Assembly: GCA_944320685.1 (NCBI GenBank)
Contig: CALUIK010000006.1
Location: forward strand, 62,001-126,000
Direction of reading: 5' to 3'
Length of the DNA stretch: 64,000 bases
From: an uncultured Alistipes sp.
GTDB taxonomy: Bacteria > Bacteroidota > Bacteroidia > Bacteroidales > Rikenellaceae
Shown here: one piece after another, positions 33,341-41,771 of the stretch
How the letters are laid out: the number at the start of each line of letters is the position of its first letter
Numbering within the stretch: position 1 is the stretch's first letter
The notes under the pieces: generated by a model
What the model saw: the letters and a program-made list of their open reading frames with translations, nothing else
The model's database searches: none
What the model was told of the DNA's origin: nothing
Translations under genes and position numbers: made by a program

Positions 33341-33760
33341 ATGAGCAAACTCGATCTCTACGGCGTGGAGTACAATCCGCGCGAGGCCGACATGTGCGGC
33401 GATGTCAGGGCCGGTTTCCCGAGTCCGGCCGAAGATACGCCGCATGAGAGGCTCGACCTGTTGAAGTTGTTGATACGCCACCCCGCCGCGACATTCTATT
33501 TCCGTGTCAGCGGCGTCAGCATGGTGGACGACGACTTCGACGAGGGCGACATAATCGTTGTCGACCGCAGCCTTGAGCCTGACGACGGCCGAGTGGCGGT
33601 ATGTTTCGTCGACGGCGAGTTCACGCTGAAGCGTATCCGCCGCGACAAGGATTGTATCTGGCTTGTGCCGGCAAATAAACGTTTCGCCCCGATTCGCGTG
33701 ACGGCCGACAATGAGTTCGCCGTGTGGGGCGTGGTTACCTACGTTATAAAGAAGGTGTGA
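33341..33760 (+). CDS. umuD: UmuD-like S24 autoprotease
   Basis: Self-cleaving subunit of the error-prone polymerase, 139 residues. After RecA-stimulated cleavage the C-terminal part joins UmuC. The cleavage-site dipeptide Ala-Gly is at 24-25 (DVRAGFPSPA). The catalytic Ser60 is in FRVSGVSMVDD and Lys97 in GEFTLKRIRR, the S24 dyad. The start at 33341 fits the normal UmuD length; a longer upstream frame exists but lacks homology. umuC begins 4 nt after the stop. Confidence 0.95.
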   Translation: MSKLDLYGVEYNPREADMCGDVRAGFPSPAEDTPHERLDLLKLLIRHPAATFYFRVSGVSMVDDDFDEGDIIVVDRSLEPDDGRVAVCFVDGEFTLKRIRRDKDCIWLVPANKRFAPIRVTADNEFAVWGVVTYVIKKV

Positions 33761-33764
33761 CGCC

Positions 33765-35030
33765 ATGTATGCTCTTGCCGACTGCAACAACTTTTTCGTC
33801 TCGTGCGAGCGCCTGTTCCGCCCCGATCTGAACGGGCGGCCCGTCATCGTGCTCTCGAACAATGACGGCTGCGCCATAGCACGCAGCAACGAGGCCAAGG
33901 CGTTGGGCATAGGCATGGGGGCGCCGCTGTTCAAGATAGCCGACATCATAAGGCGCAGCCATGTGGCGGTATTCTCGGGCAATATGGCCCTTTACGGCGA
34001 CATATCGCGCCGCGTGCAGCAGACACTGATGGAGTTTACCCCTGCCGTCGAACGTTACAGTATCGATGAGGCGTTTCTCGACCTGCGGGGCATGGAGCCG
34101 GTAGATTTCGATGCTTTGGCCAAAGAGGTTTCGCGCCGCTGCCTGCGCAATACCGGTATCCCCGTGTCGGTGGGCATAGCTCCGACGAAGACCCTTGCCA
34201 AGATAGCGTCCAAACTGTGCAAACGTTATCCGAAACTGCGCGGCGGGTGCTACATGTACCGTGCGGAGGATATTGTGAAGGTGTTGCGGAAGTTCCCCGT
34301 CGAGGATGTGTGGGGGATCGGGCGCCGCTTCTCGAAGCGTCTGACCGAACTCGGTATAATGACCGCATACGACTTCACCACCCTGTCGCCCGAGTGGGTT
34401 CGGGCGCAGATGAGCATTGCCGGTGTACGCACATGGCGCGAACTGCGGGGTGAGGCCTGTATAGGTTTCGAAGAGGGTTTTCAGGCCAAGCAGTCGATAT
34501 GTACCTCGCGCAGTTTCGCGTCGGAGATATATGACTTCGATGCCTTGGCCGAGCAGGTTGCCAAGTTCGCCTCGATGACGGCCGAGAAACTGCGCCGCCA
34601 GCACTCGGCATGCAACCAGATGACGGTGTTCGCGTGGACAAACCGTTTCAAGGAGGAGTGGGTGTCGAACCGCGGCAACAGTTGTGTCACGGTATTCGAG
34701 ATGGCGACAGACAGTTCGATAGAGATGGTCAAGGCGTCGCGTGCGGCCCTCGGAGAGATCTTTGCCCGCGGCTGCGGTTACAAGAAGGCAGGGGTCATTG
34801 CCACCTCTATAATCCCGAAAGACGGCGTGCAGGCCAATCTCTTCGGCGATACGGACGTACAACGCCATGACCGCCTGATGCGAGCCATCGATGCCATAAA
34901 CGGACGGATGGGACACGATTCGGTGATTGTGGCCTCGCAGGGTTTCGGCGACGTACGCAACCAGCACCAGTACCGCTCGCCACGCTATACCACCGAATGG
35001 AGCGACATACCGACTGTGTCGTTAAGATAG
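33765..35030 (+). CDS. umuC: UmuC, Y-family DNA polymerase V
   Basis: Translesion DNA polymerase catalytic subunit, 421 residues, full length. Palm motifs are MYALADCNNFFVSCERLF with metal ligand Asp6 and YSIDEAFLDL with Asp101-Glu102. The steric-gate/finger region is PVIVLSNNDGCAIARSNEAK. The helix-hairpin-helix thumb (VEDVWGIGRRFSKRL) and little-finger domain follow, ending PRYTTEWSDIPTVSLR, the conserved UmuC tail. Co-transcribed with umuD. Convergent with the HAD gene, 40 nt away. Confidence 0.96.
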   Translation: MYALADCNNFFVSCERLFRPDLNGRPVIVLSNNDGCAIARSNEAKALGIGMGAPLFKIADIIRRSHVAVFSGNMALYGDISRRVQQTLMEFTPAVERYSIDEAFLDLRGMEPVDFDALAKEVSRRCLRNTGIPVSVGIAPTKTLAKIASKLCKRYPKLRGGCYMYRAEDIVKVLRKFPVEDVWGIGRRFSKRLTELGIMTAYDFTTLSPEWVRAQMSIAGVRTWRELRGEACIGFEEGFQAKQSICTSRSFASEIYDFDALAEQVAKFASMTAEKLRRQHSACNQMTVFAWTNRFKEEWVSNRGNSCVTVFEMATDSSIEMVKASRAALGEIFARGCGYKKAGVIATSIIPKDGVQANLFGDTDVQRHDRLMRAIDAINGRMGHDSVIVASQGFGDVRNQHQYRSPRYTTEWSDIPTVSLR

Positions 35031-35070
35031 CGTGGCCGCATTATCTGCGGCGCATCTCTCTCTTTATATG

Positions 35071-35667
35071 TTAATTTGTTGAAAGCAGCATTCCGCGCAG
35101 ACGGGCGCAGGAACCGTCTGCGTCGTGTTTGTTGAAGTGGAACGGCACGATGCCCTTTGCCTCGGCAGCTATGGTGTTCTCCTTGCGGTCGTCGATGAAG
35201 AGAGTCTCGGCCGGTTCGAGTGCAAAGCGGTCAAGCAGAATGTCGTATATCCGGGACATGGGTTTCACTACATGTTCCTCGCATGAGACCACGTCGCCGT
35301 CGAAATAGCGGTAGACGTCGGTTTGGCGCAGGAAATCGATATATTCGCGCGACATGTTCGAGAGCACGTAGAGGCGGTATCCGGCAGCCTTCAGGTCGTG
35401 TATGAGCGACTCGGTAGGCACTATCGCCTCCTGCTTTTCTATCGAGAGCATCACAAGTCGCCGCGCATACTTCTCATCGACGCCGCGATAGGCTGCAAGG
35501 TCGCTTATCATCTTGTCGAAGGACGACTTGCCGAGATCGTAGTCAATCCAGAACTGCGGCATCGGCGACTCTATGACGTATGAGAAGAATCGTTTGAATT
35601 CATCGCTGCATTTGGCCGGATCCTGTGCGAAGACTACGCGGCCCAAATCGAATACTATGTTTTTCAT
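35071..35667 (-). CDS. HAD-superfamily hydrolase
   Basis: Cytoplasmic phosphatase-type enzyme of 198 residues. The start at 35667 gives MKNIVFDLGRVVFAQD, placing the nucleophile Asp7 at the proper distance. The DLG (not DxD) motif I is typical of the YihX-like sugar-phosphatase branch. Motif II is LYVLSNMSREY, motif III has Lys in EEHVVKPMSRIYDILLDRF, and motif IV is LFIDDRKENTIAA. The cap is a small helical bundle (about 18-90). Substrate unknown. The promoter -7 element ends 5 nt before the ATG, so the mRNA is probably leaderless. Confidence 0.92.
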   Translation of the reverse strand: MKNIVFDLGRVVFAQDPAKCSDEFKRFFSYVIESPMPQFWIDYDLGKSSFDKMISDLAAYRGVDEKYARRLVMLSIEKQEAIVPTESLIHDLKAAGYRLYVLSNMSREYIDFLRQTDVYRYFDGDVVSCEEHVVKPMSRIYDILLDRFALEPAETLFIDDRKENTIAAEAKGIVPFHFNKHDADGSCARLRGMLLSTN

Positions 35668-35672
35668 GGGTG

Positions 35673-35704
35673 CAAAGATAACGATATGGTCGCAGAATCG
35701 CAAA
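35673..35704 (-). promoter_or_regulatory. Consensus promoter giving a leaderless HAD mRNA
   Basis: On the minus strand: TTTG (35704-35701), 20 nt, TATCTTTG (35680-35673). Both elements are exact. The expected transcription start falls at or within 1-2 nt of the A of the ATG at 35667. Confidence 0.7.
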
Positions 35705-35816
35705 CGCGGTCTTCGCCTGTGACAGTCGGCGGCGTTGTCCCCTGCGGAGTGCGCAGCTTCTTCGTGCCCGCCTTGTTCATGCGTCATGACATGTCCGTCC
35801 GTTTTATCGCAGCAAT

Positions 35817-35871
35817 ATCTAAAAATTTCGTAGCAAATCTTGTTTATCTAAAAAATTAGTAGTAGATTTGC
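35817..35871 (+). promoter_or_regulatory. Promoter/operator region of the plug-protein-BlaI-M56 unit
   Basis: Two direct copies of a 24-nt element (35817-35840 and 35846-35869), 19/24 identical, each starting ATCTAAAAA and containing a GTAG core. The second ends in a perfect -7 element TAGATTTG (35863-35870). An 8-bp inverted repeat GCAAATCT (35833-35840) / AGATTTGC (35864-35871) spans the spacer. BlaI/MecI repressors are known to bind repeated dyads over promoters, so this is a candidate BlaI site; that link is inference. Confidence 0.55.
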
Positions 35872-35895
35872 ATCGACTTAAAACCACTGATACGC

Positions 35896-36744
35896 ATGGC
35901 TGGGAAATATATATTGGCATTCATACTGTCTGTCGGGGCGTCGTATTGTCTTGGGCAGACGGTTGCAGGACGTATCGACTCTGCGGCCATCCGGCGCGAG
36001 GTAGTGGCCGACGACGGTATATCGGAGGCGTTGGCCGAGGCTTCGGAGGCGGAGTATGCATACGTCGTGAACGGACGTGAGATGTCGGAGAACGAGGCCG
36101 ACATGCGGGTCAGGCCGTGGAACGTGCGTTCAATCCGTTCGCACGAGGAGGATGGCAGGATATTGTTGCGCATACGTGCCGGCGAGATGACGCGCCAGTA
36201 CCTCAAAGGCAATGTATGCGGTATTCGCTGGGACAGCAGACGGTTGGATGATGGCAGCACGCGGCGCTATATCTCGTCGTATATCCTGCACAGCGACTAT
36301 GACAGTATCCGCCGTGCCGAGGGTTGCCCGAAGGATAAGGTGTTCGTTCCCGAGGAGCGCCATTGGCGGCAGCTGTCGCCCGACGCGGTCTACATATTGA
36401 ACGGCCGCCGCGTCGACGGCGGTATTCTGATCTATCTCGAAGGTACGTTGCTGCAGAAGGTTGACCTGCAGTACCGCCGCCGTGACGTACGTCGTTTCGG
36501 CGCCGAGGCGGGGAAAGGAGTCATACGGGCTCGTACGTTCCGCTCGCACCGCCCGCTGATACTTATAGACGGTAAGAGGGCGCGGCTGAAGCAGTGGCTT
36601 GCAATGTGCAACATTGAGACCATCAACATGCAGACGCCGGTAAACTATCGCGCGCTATCCCCCATCGACGCATACAAGCGTTACGGACGGCGGGCGAAAT
36701 ACGGTGTCCTTTACATAAGCACACAGTGGATGACTGAAGAGTGA
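35896..36744 (+). CDS. Secreted protein with three degenerate plug-like modules
   Basis: 282 residues with a signal peptide (ILAFILSVGASYCLG). I recognise no named family, but three segments follow the pattern of the TonB-receptor plug core (hydrophobic strand, Asn/Asp-Gly-Lys/Arg, an Ile-x-x-Ile turn, then Tyr/Phe-Gly...Gly-Val-Ile): YAYVVNGREM (55-64), AVYILNGRRVDG (164-175) ending FGAEAGKGVI, and LILIDGKRARLKQWL (221-235) ending YGRRAKYGVLYIST. Similar plug-like pieces occur in the C-termini of Bacteroidota M56 peptidases. The gene is 40 nt ahead of blaI and shares its promoter, so it is probably a sensor or target of the BlaI/M56 pair. Confidence 0.7.
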   Translation: MAGKYILAFILSVGASYCLGQTVAGRIDSAAIRREVVADDGISEALAEASEAEYAYVVNGREMSENEADMRVRPWNVRSIRSHEEDGRILLRIRAGEMTRQYLKGNVCGIRWDSRRLDDGSTRRYISSYILHSDYDSIRRAEGCPKDKVFVPEERHWRQLSPDAVYILNGRRVDGGILIYLEGTLLQKVDLQYRRRDVRRFGAEAGKGVIRARTFRSHRPLILIDGKRARLKQWLAMCNIETINMQTPVNYRALSPIDAYKRYGRRAKYGVLYISTQWMTEE

Positions 36745-36784
36745 GACTTGGATTTTACATCGGAAACTAAATAACAGAAGAGAT

Positions 36785-37171
36785 ATGGCTGGATTGAAAC
36801 GCCGCAAGCAGGATCTGACCCGCGGCGAGGAGGAGGTGATGCAGGTTTTGTGGGAATTGGGCAAAGGTACCGTTAACGATATCATAGGCCGTATGCCGGA
36901 CCCTAAACCGAAATATACGACTGTGGCCACATTCATCAGAATATTGGAAAACAAGGAATTCGTGCGCCATGAAACCGTCGGCAAAGGGTTCGTCTACTAC
37001 CCTGCCGTCGCCAAGGAGGAATATGCGCGTACGGTCGTGGGCAATATGCTGGCGTCGTATTTCGACGGTTCGATGTCGAATATGGTGTCGTTCTTCTCGC
37101 GGCAGGAGGATATCTCGGCACGCGAACTTGACGAGATCATGGATATAGTCGAGAAAGCCAGAAAACCGTAA
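36785..37171 (+). CDS. BlaI/MecI/CopY-family repressor
   Basis: Winged-helix repressor of 128 residues. The DNA-binding domain is LTRGEEEVMQVLWELGKGTV and PKYTTVATFIRILENKEFV, with the wing GFVYYPAV. The C-terminal helices (about 80-128) form the dimer. Members are inactivated by proteolysis by a partner M56 peptidase; that peptidase is encoded 19 nt downstream. It probably represses its own operon through the repeated element at 35817-35870. Confidence 0.94.
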   Translation: MAGLKRRKQDLTRGEEEVMQVLWELGKGTVNDIIGRMPDPKPKYTTVATFIRILENKEFVRHETVGKGFVYYPAVAKEEYARTVVGNMLASYFDGSMSNMVSFFSRQEDISARELDEIMDIVEKARKP

Positions 37172-37190
37172 CACATGAATATGCGGCGAT

Positions 37191-38453
37191 ATGGGTGATT
37201 TAATCGTATACATGCTTGAGACGATGGTATGCAGTGCCGTGCTGATGCTTTTTTACGGGCTTCTGCTCAACCGCAAGGTGCCGTTTGCCGTATGCCGTGC
37301 GTATCTGCTTGCGGCGGCAGTCGTTGCGGCAGTCATCCCGTTGCTGCGTATTCCGGTATGGCATGCGGCCCCCGGGGCTTTGGCTGCCGGAATTACTGCG
37401 GGAGAGGTCTCTTTGGCCGTTGTCGCCGGTGCCGGTGGTATCGGTATGCGCGATGCCGTGCTTGCGGTATATTCTGCCGGAGTAATCGTATCTTTGGCTG
37501 TGACAGCAGTACAGTTGTGCCGTATATGGGGCATGGCGCGCCGTGGGGAGACAGTGCGCGACCGTGCCCCGCGTATCGTTCGCACGGCGGAACGCATATC
37601 CTCTTTCTCCTTCTTCGGTACCATATACTTGAGCCGTGAGATTGCCGAAGCCGACATGGCGGCCATAGTGACGCATGAAAACAGCCATGTACGACACAAG
37701 CATTCGGCAGAGAAGGTGGCCATGCAGTTGTTGCGCGCCCTTATGTGGTGGAATCCGTTTGTGTGGATAGCGCAGCGCCGCCTGTCGGAGGTGCACGAAT
37801 ACGAGGCCGATGCCGACGTGTTGGATGAAGGTTACGATGTGAACGATTATATAGCTTCGATATTGAAGAACCTGCTTGGTTATAGTCCGGACATAGCCAA
37901 CAGTTTCAGAGATTCCTTAACCAAAAAAAGATTCAAAATGATGATTACGAAGAGAAGGAGCAGATACGCCCTGCTCCGTACATTGGCTGTGTTGCCGTTG
38001 CTTGCTGCCTTGCTGTGTACGTTCTCATTTACCGCCAAGGCTGTGGAGCCTGTGAATGTCGGGCATGCGGCCGTAAAGAATGTATCCGGTGAACCTGTTG
38101 CGGGGGTGGCGGCGCAGGACGAAGACGAGGTCTATATGAAGGCCGAAACAAAGCCCCGTTTTCAAAATGGAGACGAGAATAATTTCCGGAACTGGGTCAT
38201 GGCACATATAAACTATCCCGAAGAGACCTTGAAAAGCGGAAAGACCGGTCGTGTAATTGTTAAGTTCATTGTCGAGAAGGATGGTTCGATCGGTGATGTC
38301 TCCTTGCTGGAAACATTCGACAAGGCTGCCGGAGAAGAAACCATAAGGGTGGTCGAGAGTTCGCCCAAATGGTCGGCAGGGATGGTGAAAGGCAAGGCCG
38401 TACGTGTACAGTACATTATGCCTATCAACTTTTTACGTGGCCCCGAAAGTTGA
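37191..38453 (+). CDS. M56 (BlaR1-type) metallopeptidase with TonB-like C-terminus
   Basis: Membrane-embedded zinc peptidase of 420 residues. Several N-terminal helices (about 5-25, 36-52, 88-110) precede the active site HENSH at 162-166 and the third ligand Glu203 in VHEYEADADV. A further helix (about 262-282) leads to a periplasmic region. The last ~90 residues (INYPEETLKSGKTGRVIVKF, IGDVSLLETFDKAAGEE, AVRVQYIMPINF) form a TonB C-terminal domain instead of a beta-lactam-binding sensor. It should cleave BlaI when stimulated; the TonB-type domain may contact an outer-membrane receptor or the plug-like secreted protein of the same operon. Last gene of the unit. Confidence 0.9.
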   Translation: MGDLIVYMLETMVCSAVLMLFYGLLLNRKVPFAVCRAYLLAAAVVAAVIPLLRIPVWHAAPGALAAGITAGEVSLAVVAGAGGIGMRDAVLAVYSAGVIVSLAVTAVQLCRIWGMARRGETVRDRAPRIVRTAERISSFSFFGTIYLSREIAEADMAAIVTHENSHVRHKHSAEKVAMQLLRALMWWNPFVWIAQRRLSEVHEYEADADVLDEGYDVNDYIASILKNLLGYSPDIANSFRDSLTKKRFKMMITKRRSRYALLRTLAVLPLLAALLCTFSFTAKAVEPVNVGHAAVKNVSGEPVAGVAAQDEDEVYMKAETKPRFQNGDENNFRNWVMAHINYPEETLKSGKTGRVIVKFIVEKDGSIGDVSLLETFDKAAGEETIRVVESSPKWSAGMVKGKAVRVQYIMPINFLRGPES

Positions 38454-38699
38454 CGGGTTTTTCTATTACCGACGAATAAAATACAAGTAAACAATACTGG
38501 CGTGTGGCAGCCTCCCGTGTTAATGCCGACGATTATATTCTCCCATGTCATGTGTAATATGAGAGACATACTGGCCATATGCGCGCGGCAATGACGGCAT
38601 ACATACGGTCGCCGCACGCCTGTACCTTCTACGGCATGTATGAAATCCCGGGCCTGAACCAGCGTTTCTGCCCGTTGCAAGCTGTGATATGACAAATAA
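38454..38699. other. Gene-free stretch after the M56 gene
   Basis: About 246 nt with no supported gene. A weak hairpin (CCCG 38442-38445 with CGGG 38454-38457, then T5) overlaps the M56 stop and may end that operon. Confidence 0.4.
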
Positions 38700-38733
38700 A
38701 AAACGTGCGCCGCATAATTGCGGCGCACGTTTT
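38700..38733. terminator. Bidirectional terminator
   Basis: 15-bp perfect stem AAAACGTGCGCCGCA (38700-38714) and TGCGGCGCACGTTTT (38719-38733), loop TAAT, with A/T tracts on both sides. It separates the M56 operon and the convergent NigD-like gene. Confidence 0.9.
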
Positions 38734-38751
38734 CGATGGAGAAGCGGCACT

Positions 38752-39504
38752 CTACTGCGCTACCGTCAATGTCTCCGAGTCGGGCTTGTCGAGAATGCAG
38801 GTCTCGGCCTTATTATCCTCGTAATCCCAGTAAAGGATCTTTATACCTTCGTAGTCGTCTAAGTTTATATCGATGTTGGAACGTATCTTCCAGCATGCAT
38901 AACCCGAAAAAACATTGGTAGTACCGTCGCCGTCGTTGTCATGATAAAGTTCCAGATAGAGATACCCGTCATCGGCATACAAATCCTGGAACATTCCCTG
39001 ATGGTCGGGGCGTTCGTTGTATACAAGATATACGTTATGCTCCTTGCTGGCGGAACTATAGGGGAATGCTATGCCGAGCGTAATCCAATTGTTGGCATAA
39101 TAACCATCATTTATTGCGATACCGGCCGTATATTCAGAAATATTCCCATCGATATCATGGTCGTCTATATAACGCACGTAGTCGGTAATGACACCGTAAA
39201 CCCCATTGAGCGTTATTACCATGTCATAGCCGGCATAGCTCGACTCCGCCTCGTTTATGGTGTAATATATCATAGCGCGCACCTCGCTGTCGAACGGAGG
39301 GTTGATCTGTATGTCCCGGGCATTGGTCACATAAGCCGTCTTGCCGCTGTCAAACTCCACATAAATACCGCCGCCAATAAGGCCGCCGCCTTCGACGAGA
39401 GTTGCGATGCTCACATACATCGGGTCCGAATCCTTCTTGTTGCACGACGCGAAGAGTGCAAGGACAGAAGCCAAAACAAGTGCAATGGAAAATAGTTTTT
39501 TCAT
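38752..39504 (-). CDS. NigD-like lipoprotein
   Basis: Secreted lipoprotein of 250 residues; the signal from MKKLFSIALVLASVLALFAS ends at a Cys. The two-domain beta-sandwich layout and overall pattern (YVSIATLVEGGG, an Asp-Asn-Gly rich segment, DGYLYLELYHDNDGDGTT) fit the NigD-like family of Bacteroidota, linked to bacteriocin (nigrescin) loci in Prevotella but widespread with no proven function. The start at 39504 is preferred over a Met 9 nt upstream because it gives the better signal peptide. Monocistronic, with promoter and terminator visible. Confidence 0.8.
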   Translation of the reverse strand: MKKLFSIALVLASVLALFASCNKKDSDPMYVSIATLVEGGGLIGGGIYVEFDSGKTAYVTNARDIQINPPFDSEVRAMIYYTINEAESSYAGYDMVITLNGVYGVITDYVRYIDDHDIDGNISEYTAGIAINDGYYANNWITLGIAFPYSSASKEHNVYLVYNERPDHQGMFQDLYADDGYLYLELYHDNDGDGTTNVFSGYACWKIRSNIDINLDDYEGIKILYWDYEDNKAETCILDKPDSETLTVAQ

Positions 39505-39542
39505 TTTAAACAAATTTAAATTGTATCCGTTCTTTTATAACG

Positions 39543-39550
39543 CAAATATA
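39543..39550 (-). promoter_or_regulatory. -7 promoter element of the NigD-like gene
   Basis: TATATTTG on the minus strand, perfect TAnnTTTG, 39 nt before the ATG at 39504. The -33 element is not exact. Confidence 0.5.
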
Positions 39551-39731
39551 CTTCAAAAAGTGTACTAAACATTACATATCGGAAACATTTATGCACCTTC
39601 ACCTGATCATTAGACATAAAAAAGCCTTTTTCACGTAGTACTCGTTGTCTATGAAAAATGGGTGCCATCCCAAAAGCATGTTGAAACACCACACAACGAT
39701 ACGGGAATACGCACCGGTGACATGATAAAAT
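39551..39731. other. Gene-free stretch between NigD-like gene and nqr terminator
   Basis: About 180 nt, A/T-rich, no supported gene. It continues past the nqr terminator to the nqrF stop at 39866; the whole 39551-39865 interval holds only the terminator. Confidence 0.4.
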
Positions 39732-39769
39732 GGCGGGGGCCGCCGTTCACTCGGAACGCAGCCCCCGCC
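39732..39769 (-). terminator. Terminator of the nqr operon
   Basis: GGCGGGGGC (39732-39740) pairs with GCCCCCGCC (39761-39769), 20-nt loop with further pairing possible. On the minus strand it is followed by ATTTTATC. It lies about 97 nt after the nqrF stop. Confidence 0.75.
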
Positions 39770-39865
39770 GCAGCTATGGTTGTAAATATGTGCCGGCTGC
39801 AACTTCAACCAACTATCGGCGCCATAATTGCTGCATGGAGAGTTTTTGACAGTCTCTCGGACGCC

Positions 39866-41131
39866 TTATGCGCCGAAGTTGTCGTAGAGGATATTCTCGG
39901 GCGGTACCCCGAGGCTGTCGAGCATCTTTACGACCGAGGCCGACATCATCGGAGGTCCGCACATGAGGTAGATGCACCCCTCGGGATCCTCGTGGTTCTT
40001 GAGGTAATTCTCGTAGAGGACATTGTGAACGAATCCGGCCTTGTATGGAACGCCTGCCGCATCCGCTGCGGGATCGGGACGGTCGAGGGCCAGATGGAAC
40101 GAGAAGTTGGGGAACTCCTTCTCGATGGCGTGGAAATCCTCGAGATAGAATGCCTCCTTGAGTGAACGGGCGCCGTACCAGAACGATACGGGACGCTTGG
40201 TCTTCTCGGTTTTGAACAGGTGCATAAGATGGCTTCGCATGGGGGCCATGCCGGCACCGCCGCCGATGAATATAAGTTCCTGATCGTCGGGCAGGTTGTC
40301 CGGCAGGAAGAATTCTCCGTAGGGACCGGAGATGGTGATCTTGTCACCCGGCTTGAGCGAGTAGATATACGACGAGCATACGCCCGGGTTGACGTTCATG
40401 AAACGGCCGGTTGCGCGGTCGAACGGCGGCGTGGCGATACGCACGTTGAGTTTGATGACATTGCCCTCTGCCGGGTATGTCGCGCACGAGTAGGCGCGTA
40501 CCTGAGGTTCGGTGTTCACCATCTTCAGGTCGAAGATGTGCATCTTCTCCCAATCCTCGCGGTATTCGGGGTCGACGTCTATGTTTTTGAAGTCGACGGT
40601 AACGGCCGGCACGTCGATCTGGATGTAACCGCCGCTGCGGAAGTTCAGTTCCTCGCCTTCGGGCAGTTTTACCACGAACTCCTTGATGAAGGTGGCGACG
40701 TTGTGGTTAGAGACCACTTCGCACTCCCACTTCTTGATGCTGAGCACCGAGGCGGGAACGGCGATCTTCATGTTCTCCTTGACCTTCACTTGGCATCCCA
40801 GACGCCAGTGGTTCTGAATCTGTTTACGGTTGAAAAAACCGGTTTCGGTTGGCAGTATGTCGCCGCCGCCTTCAAGCACCTGGCATTTGCACTGTCCGCA
40901 AGCTCCCTTGCCGCCGCATGCCGAAGGCAGGAATATGCCTTGTGACGTGAGCGTATTGAGGAGCGACGAGCCGCCGGCGACGGTCAGCACCTTCTGTCCG
41001 TCGTTGATGTCGATGGTGACATCACCCGACGTGGTGAGCTTGGCCTTTGCGAAGAGAAGCAGAGCCACCAGAATCAGCGTCACCGCAAGAAAGGCTGCTA
41101 TTGCAACGATAATAACTGTAAGTAAATTCAT
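39866..41131 (-). CDS. nqrF: Na+-translocating NADH:quinone reductase subunit F
   Basis: NADH-oxidising entry subunit of the Na+-NQR, 421 residues. One N-terminal membrane helix (about 5-28), then a 2Fe-2S ferredoxin domain with Cys72, Cys78, Cys81 (ACGGKGACGQCKC) and Cys113, then the FAD/NADH oxidoreductase module with RAYSCATYP (FAD site) and FIGGGAGMAPMRSHL (NADH site), ending MCGPPMMSASVVKML. All cofactor residues are present. Last gene of nqrABCDEF. Confidence 0.97.
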   Translation of the reverse strand: MNLLTVIIVAIAAFLAVTLILVALLLFAKAKLTTSGDVTIDINDGQKVLTVAGGSSLLNTLTSQGIFLPSACGGKGACGQCKCQVLEGGGDILPTETGFFNRKQIQNHWRLGCQVKVKENMKIAVPASVLSIKKWECEVVSNHNVATFIKEFVVKLPEGEELNFRSGGYIQIDVPAVTVDFKNIDVDPEYREDWEKMHIFDLKMVNTEPQVRAYSCATYPAEGNVIKLNVRIATPPFDRATGRFMNVNPGVCSSYIYSLKPGDKITISGPYGEFFLPDNLPDDQELIFIGGGAGMAPMRSHLMHLFKTEKTKRPVSFWYGARSLKEAFYLEDFHAIEKEFPNFSFHLALDRPDPAADAAGVPYKAGFVHNVLYENYLKNHEDPEGCIYLMCGPPMMSASVVKMLDSLGVPPENILYDNFGA

Positions 41132-41153
41132 TTCTTATTTCTCTTGTTAAAGG

Positions 41154-41762
41154 TTACAACTTGATTCCCGAGAAAATCATGAACGCTATACCCATCAGGC
41201 CTGTGATGATGAAGGCGATGCCGGGGCCCTTCAATGCCGCTGGAATACGCGAGTACTGCGCCTTTTCGCGGATTGCGGCCATCATGACGATGGCGAACCA
41301 CCAGCCGAGACCCGACCCCAGACCGTAGACGACGCTCTGCCATGCGTTGGTGATGGCGCCTGCGGCGACCTTCTGCTGCATGAAGAGCGACCCTCCGAGG
41401 ATGGCGCAGTTTACGGCTATAAGCGGCAGGAAGATACCCAGCTGGTTATAGAGCGTAGGCGAGAACTTCTCCACTATCATCTCCACGAGCTGCGTGAACG
41501 AGGCGATCACGGCGATGAAGACGATGAACGAGAGGAAACTCAAGTCGACACCCTCGACCAGTGCGTTGGCCTTGAGCACATGCTCGTTGAGCAGGTAATT
41601 GAGAGGTACGGTCATCACCATGATGAAAGTCACGGCGGCACCGAGTCCCACTGCGGTCTTTACGTTCTTCGATACGGCGATGTATGAGCACATGCCGAAG
41701 AAGAAGGCGAAGACCATGTTGTCGATGAAGATCGAACGTATGAAAAGATTGAGTGTTTCCAT
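41154..41762 (-). CDS. nqrE: Na+-NQR subunit E
   Basis: Integral membrane subunit of 202 residues with six helices. The conserved FFGMCSYIAVSKNVKTAVGLG holds the Cys that, with NqrD, ligates the buried iron centre. Other family segments are LGIFLPLIAVNCAILGGSLF and GLGSGLGWWFAIVMMAAIRE. Starts 9 nt after nqrD. Normal length. Confidence 0.97.
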   Translation of the reverse strand: METLNLFIRSIFIDNMVFAFFFGMCSYIAVSKNVKTAVGLGAAVTFIMVMTVPLNYLLNEHVLKANALVEGVDLSFLSFIVFIAVIASFTQLVEMIVEKFSPTLYNQLGIFLPLIAVNCAILGGSLFMQQKVAAGAITNAWQSVVYGLGSGLGWWFAIVMMAAIREKAQYSRIPAALKGPGIAFIITGLMGIAFMIFSGIKL

Positions 41763-41771
41763 ATTCTACCC

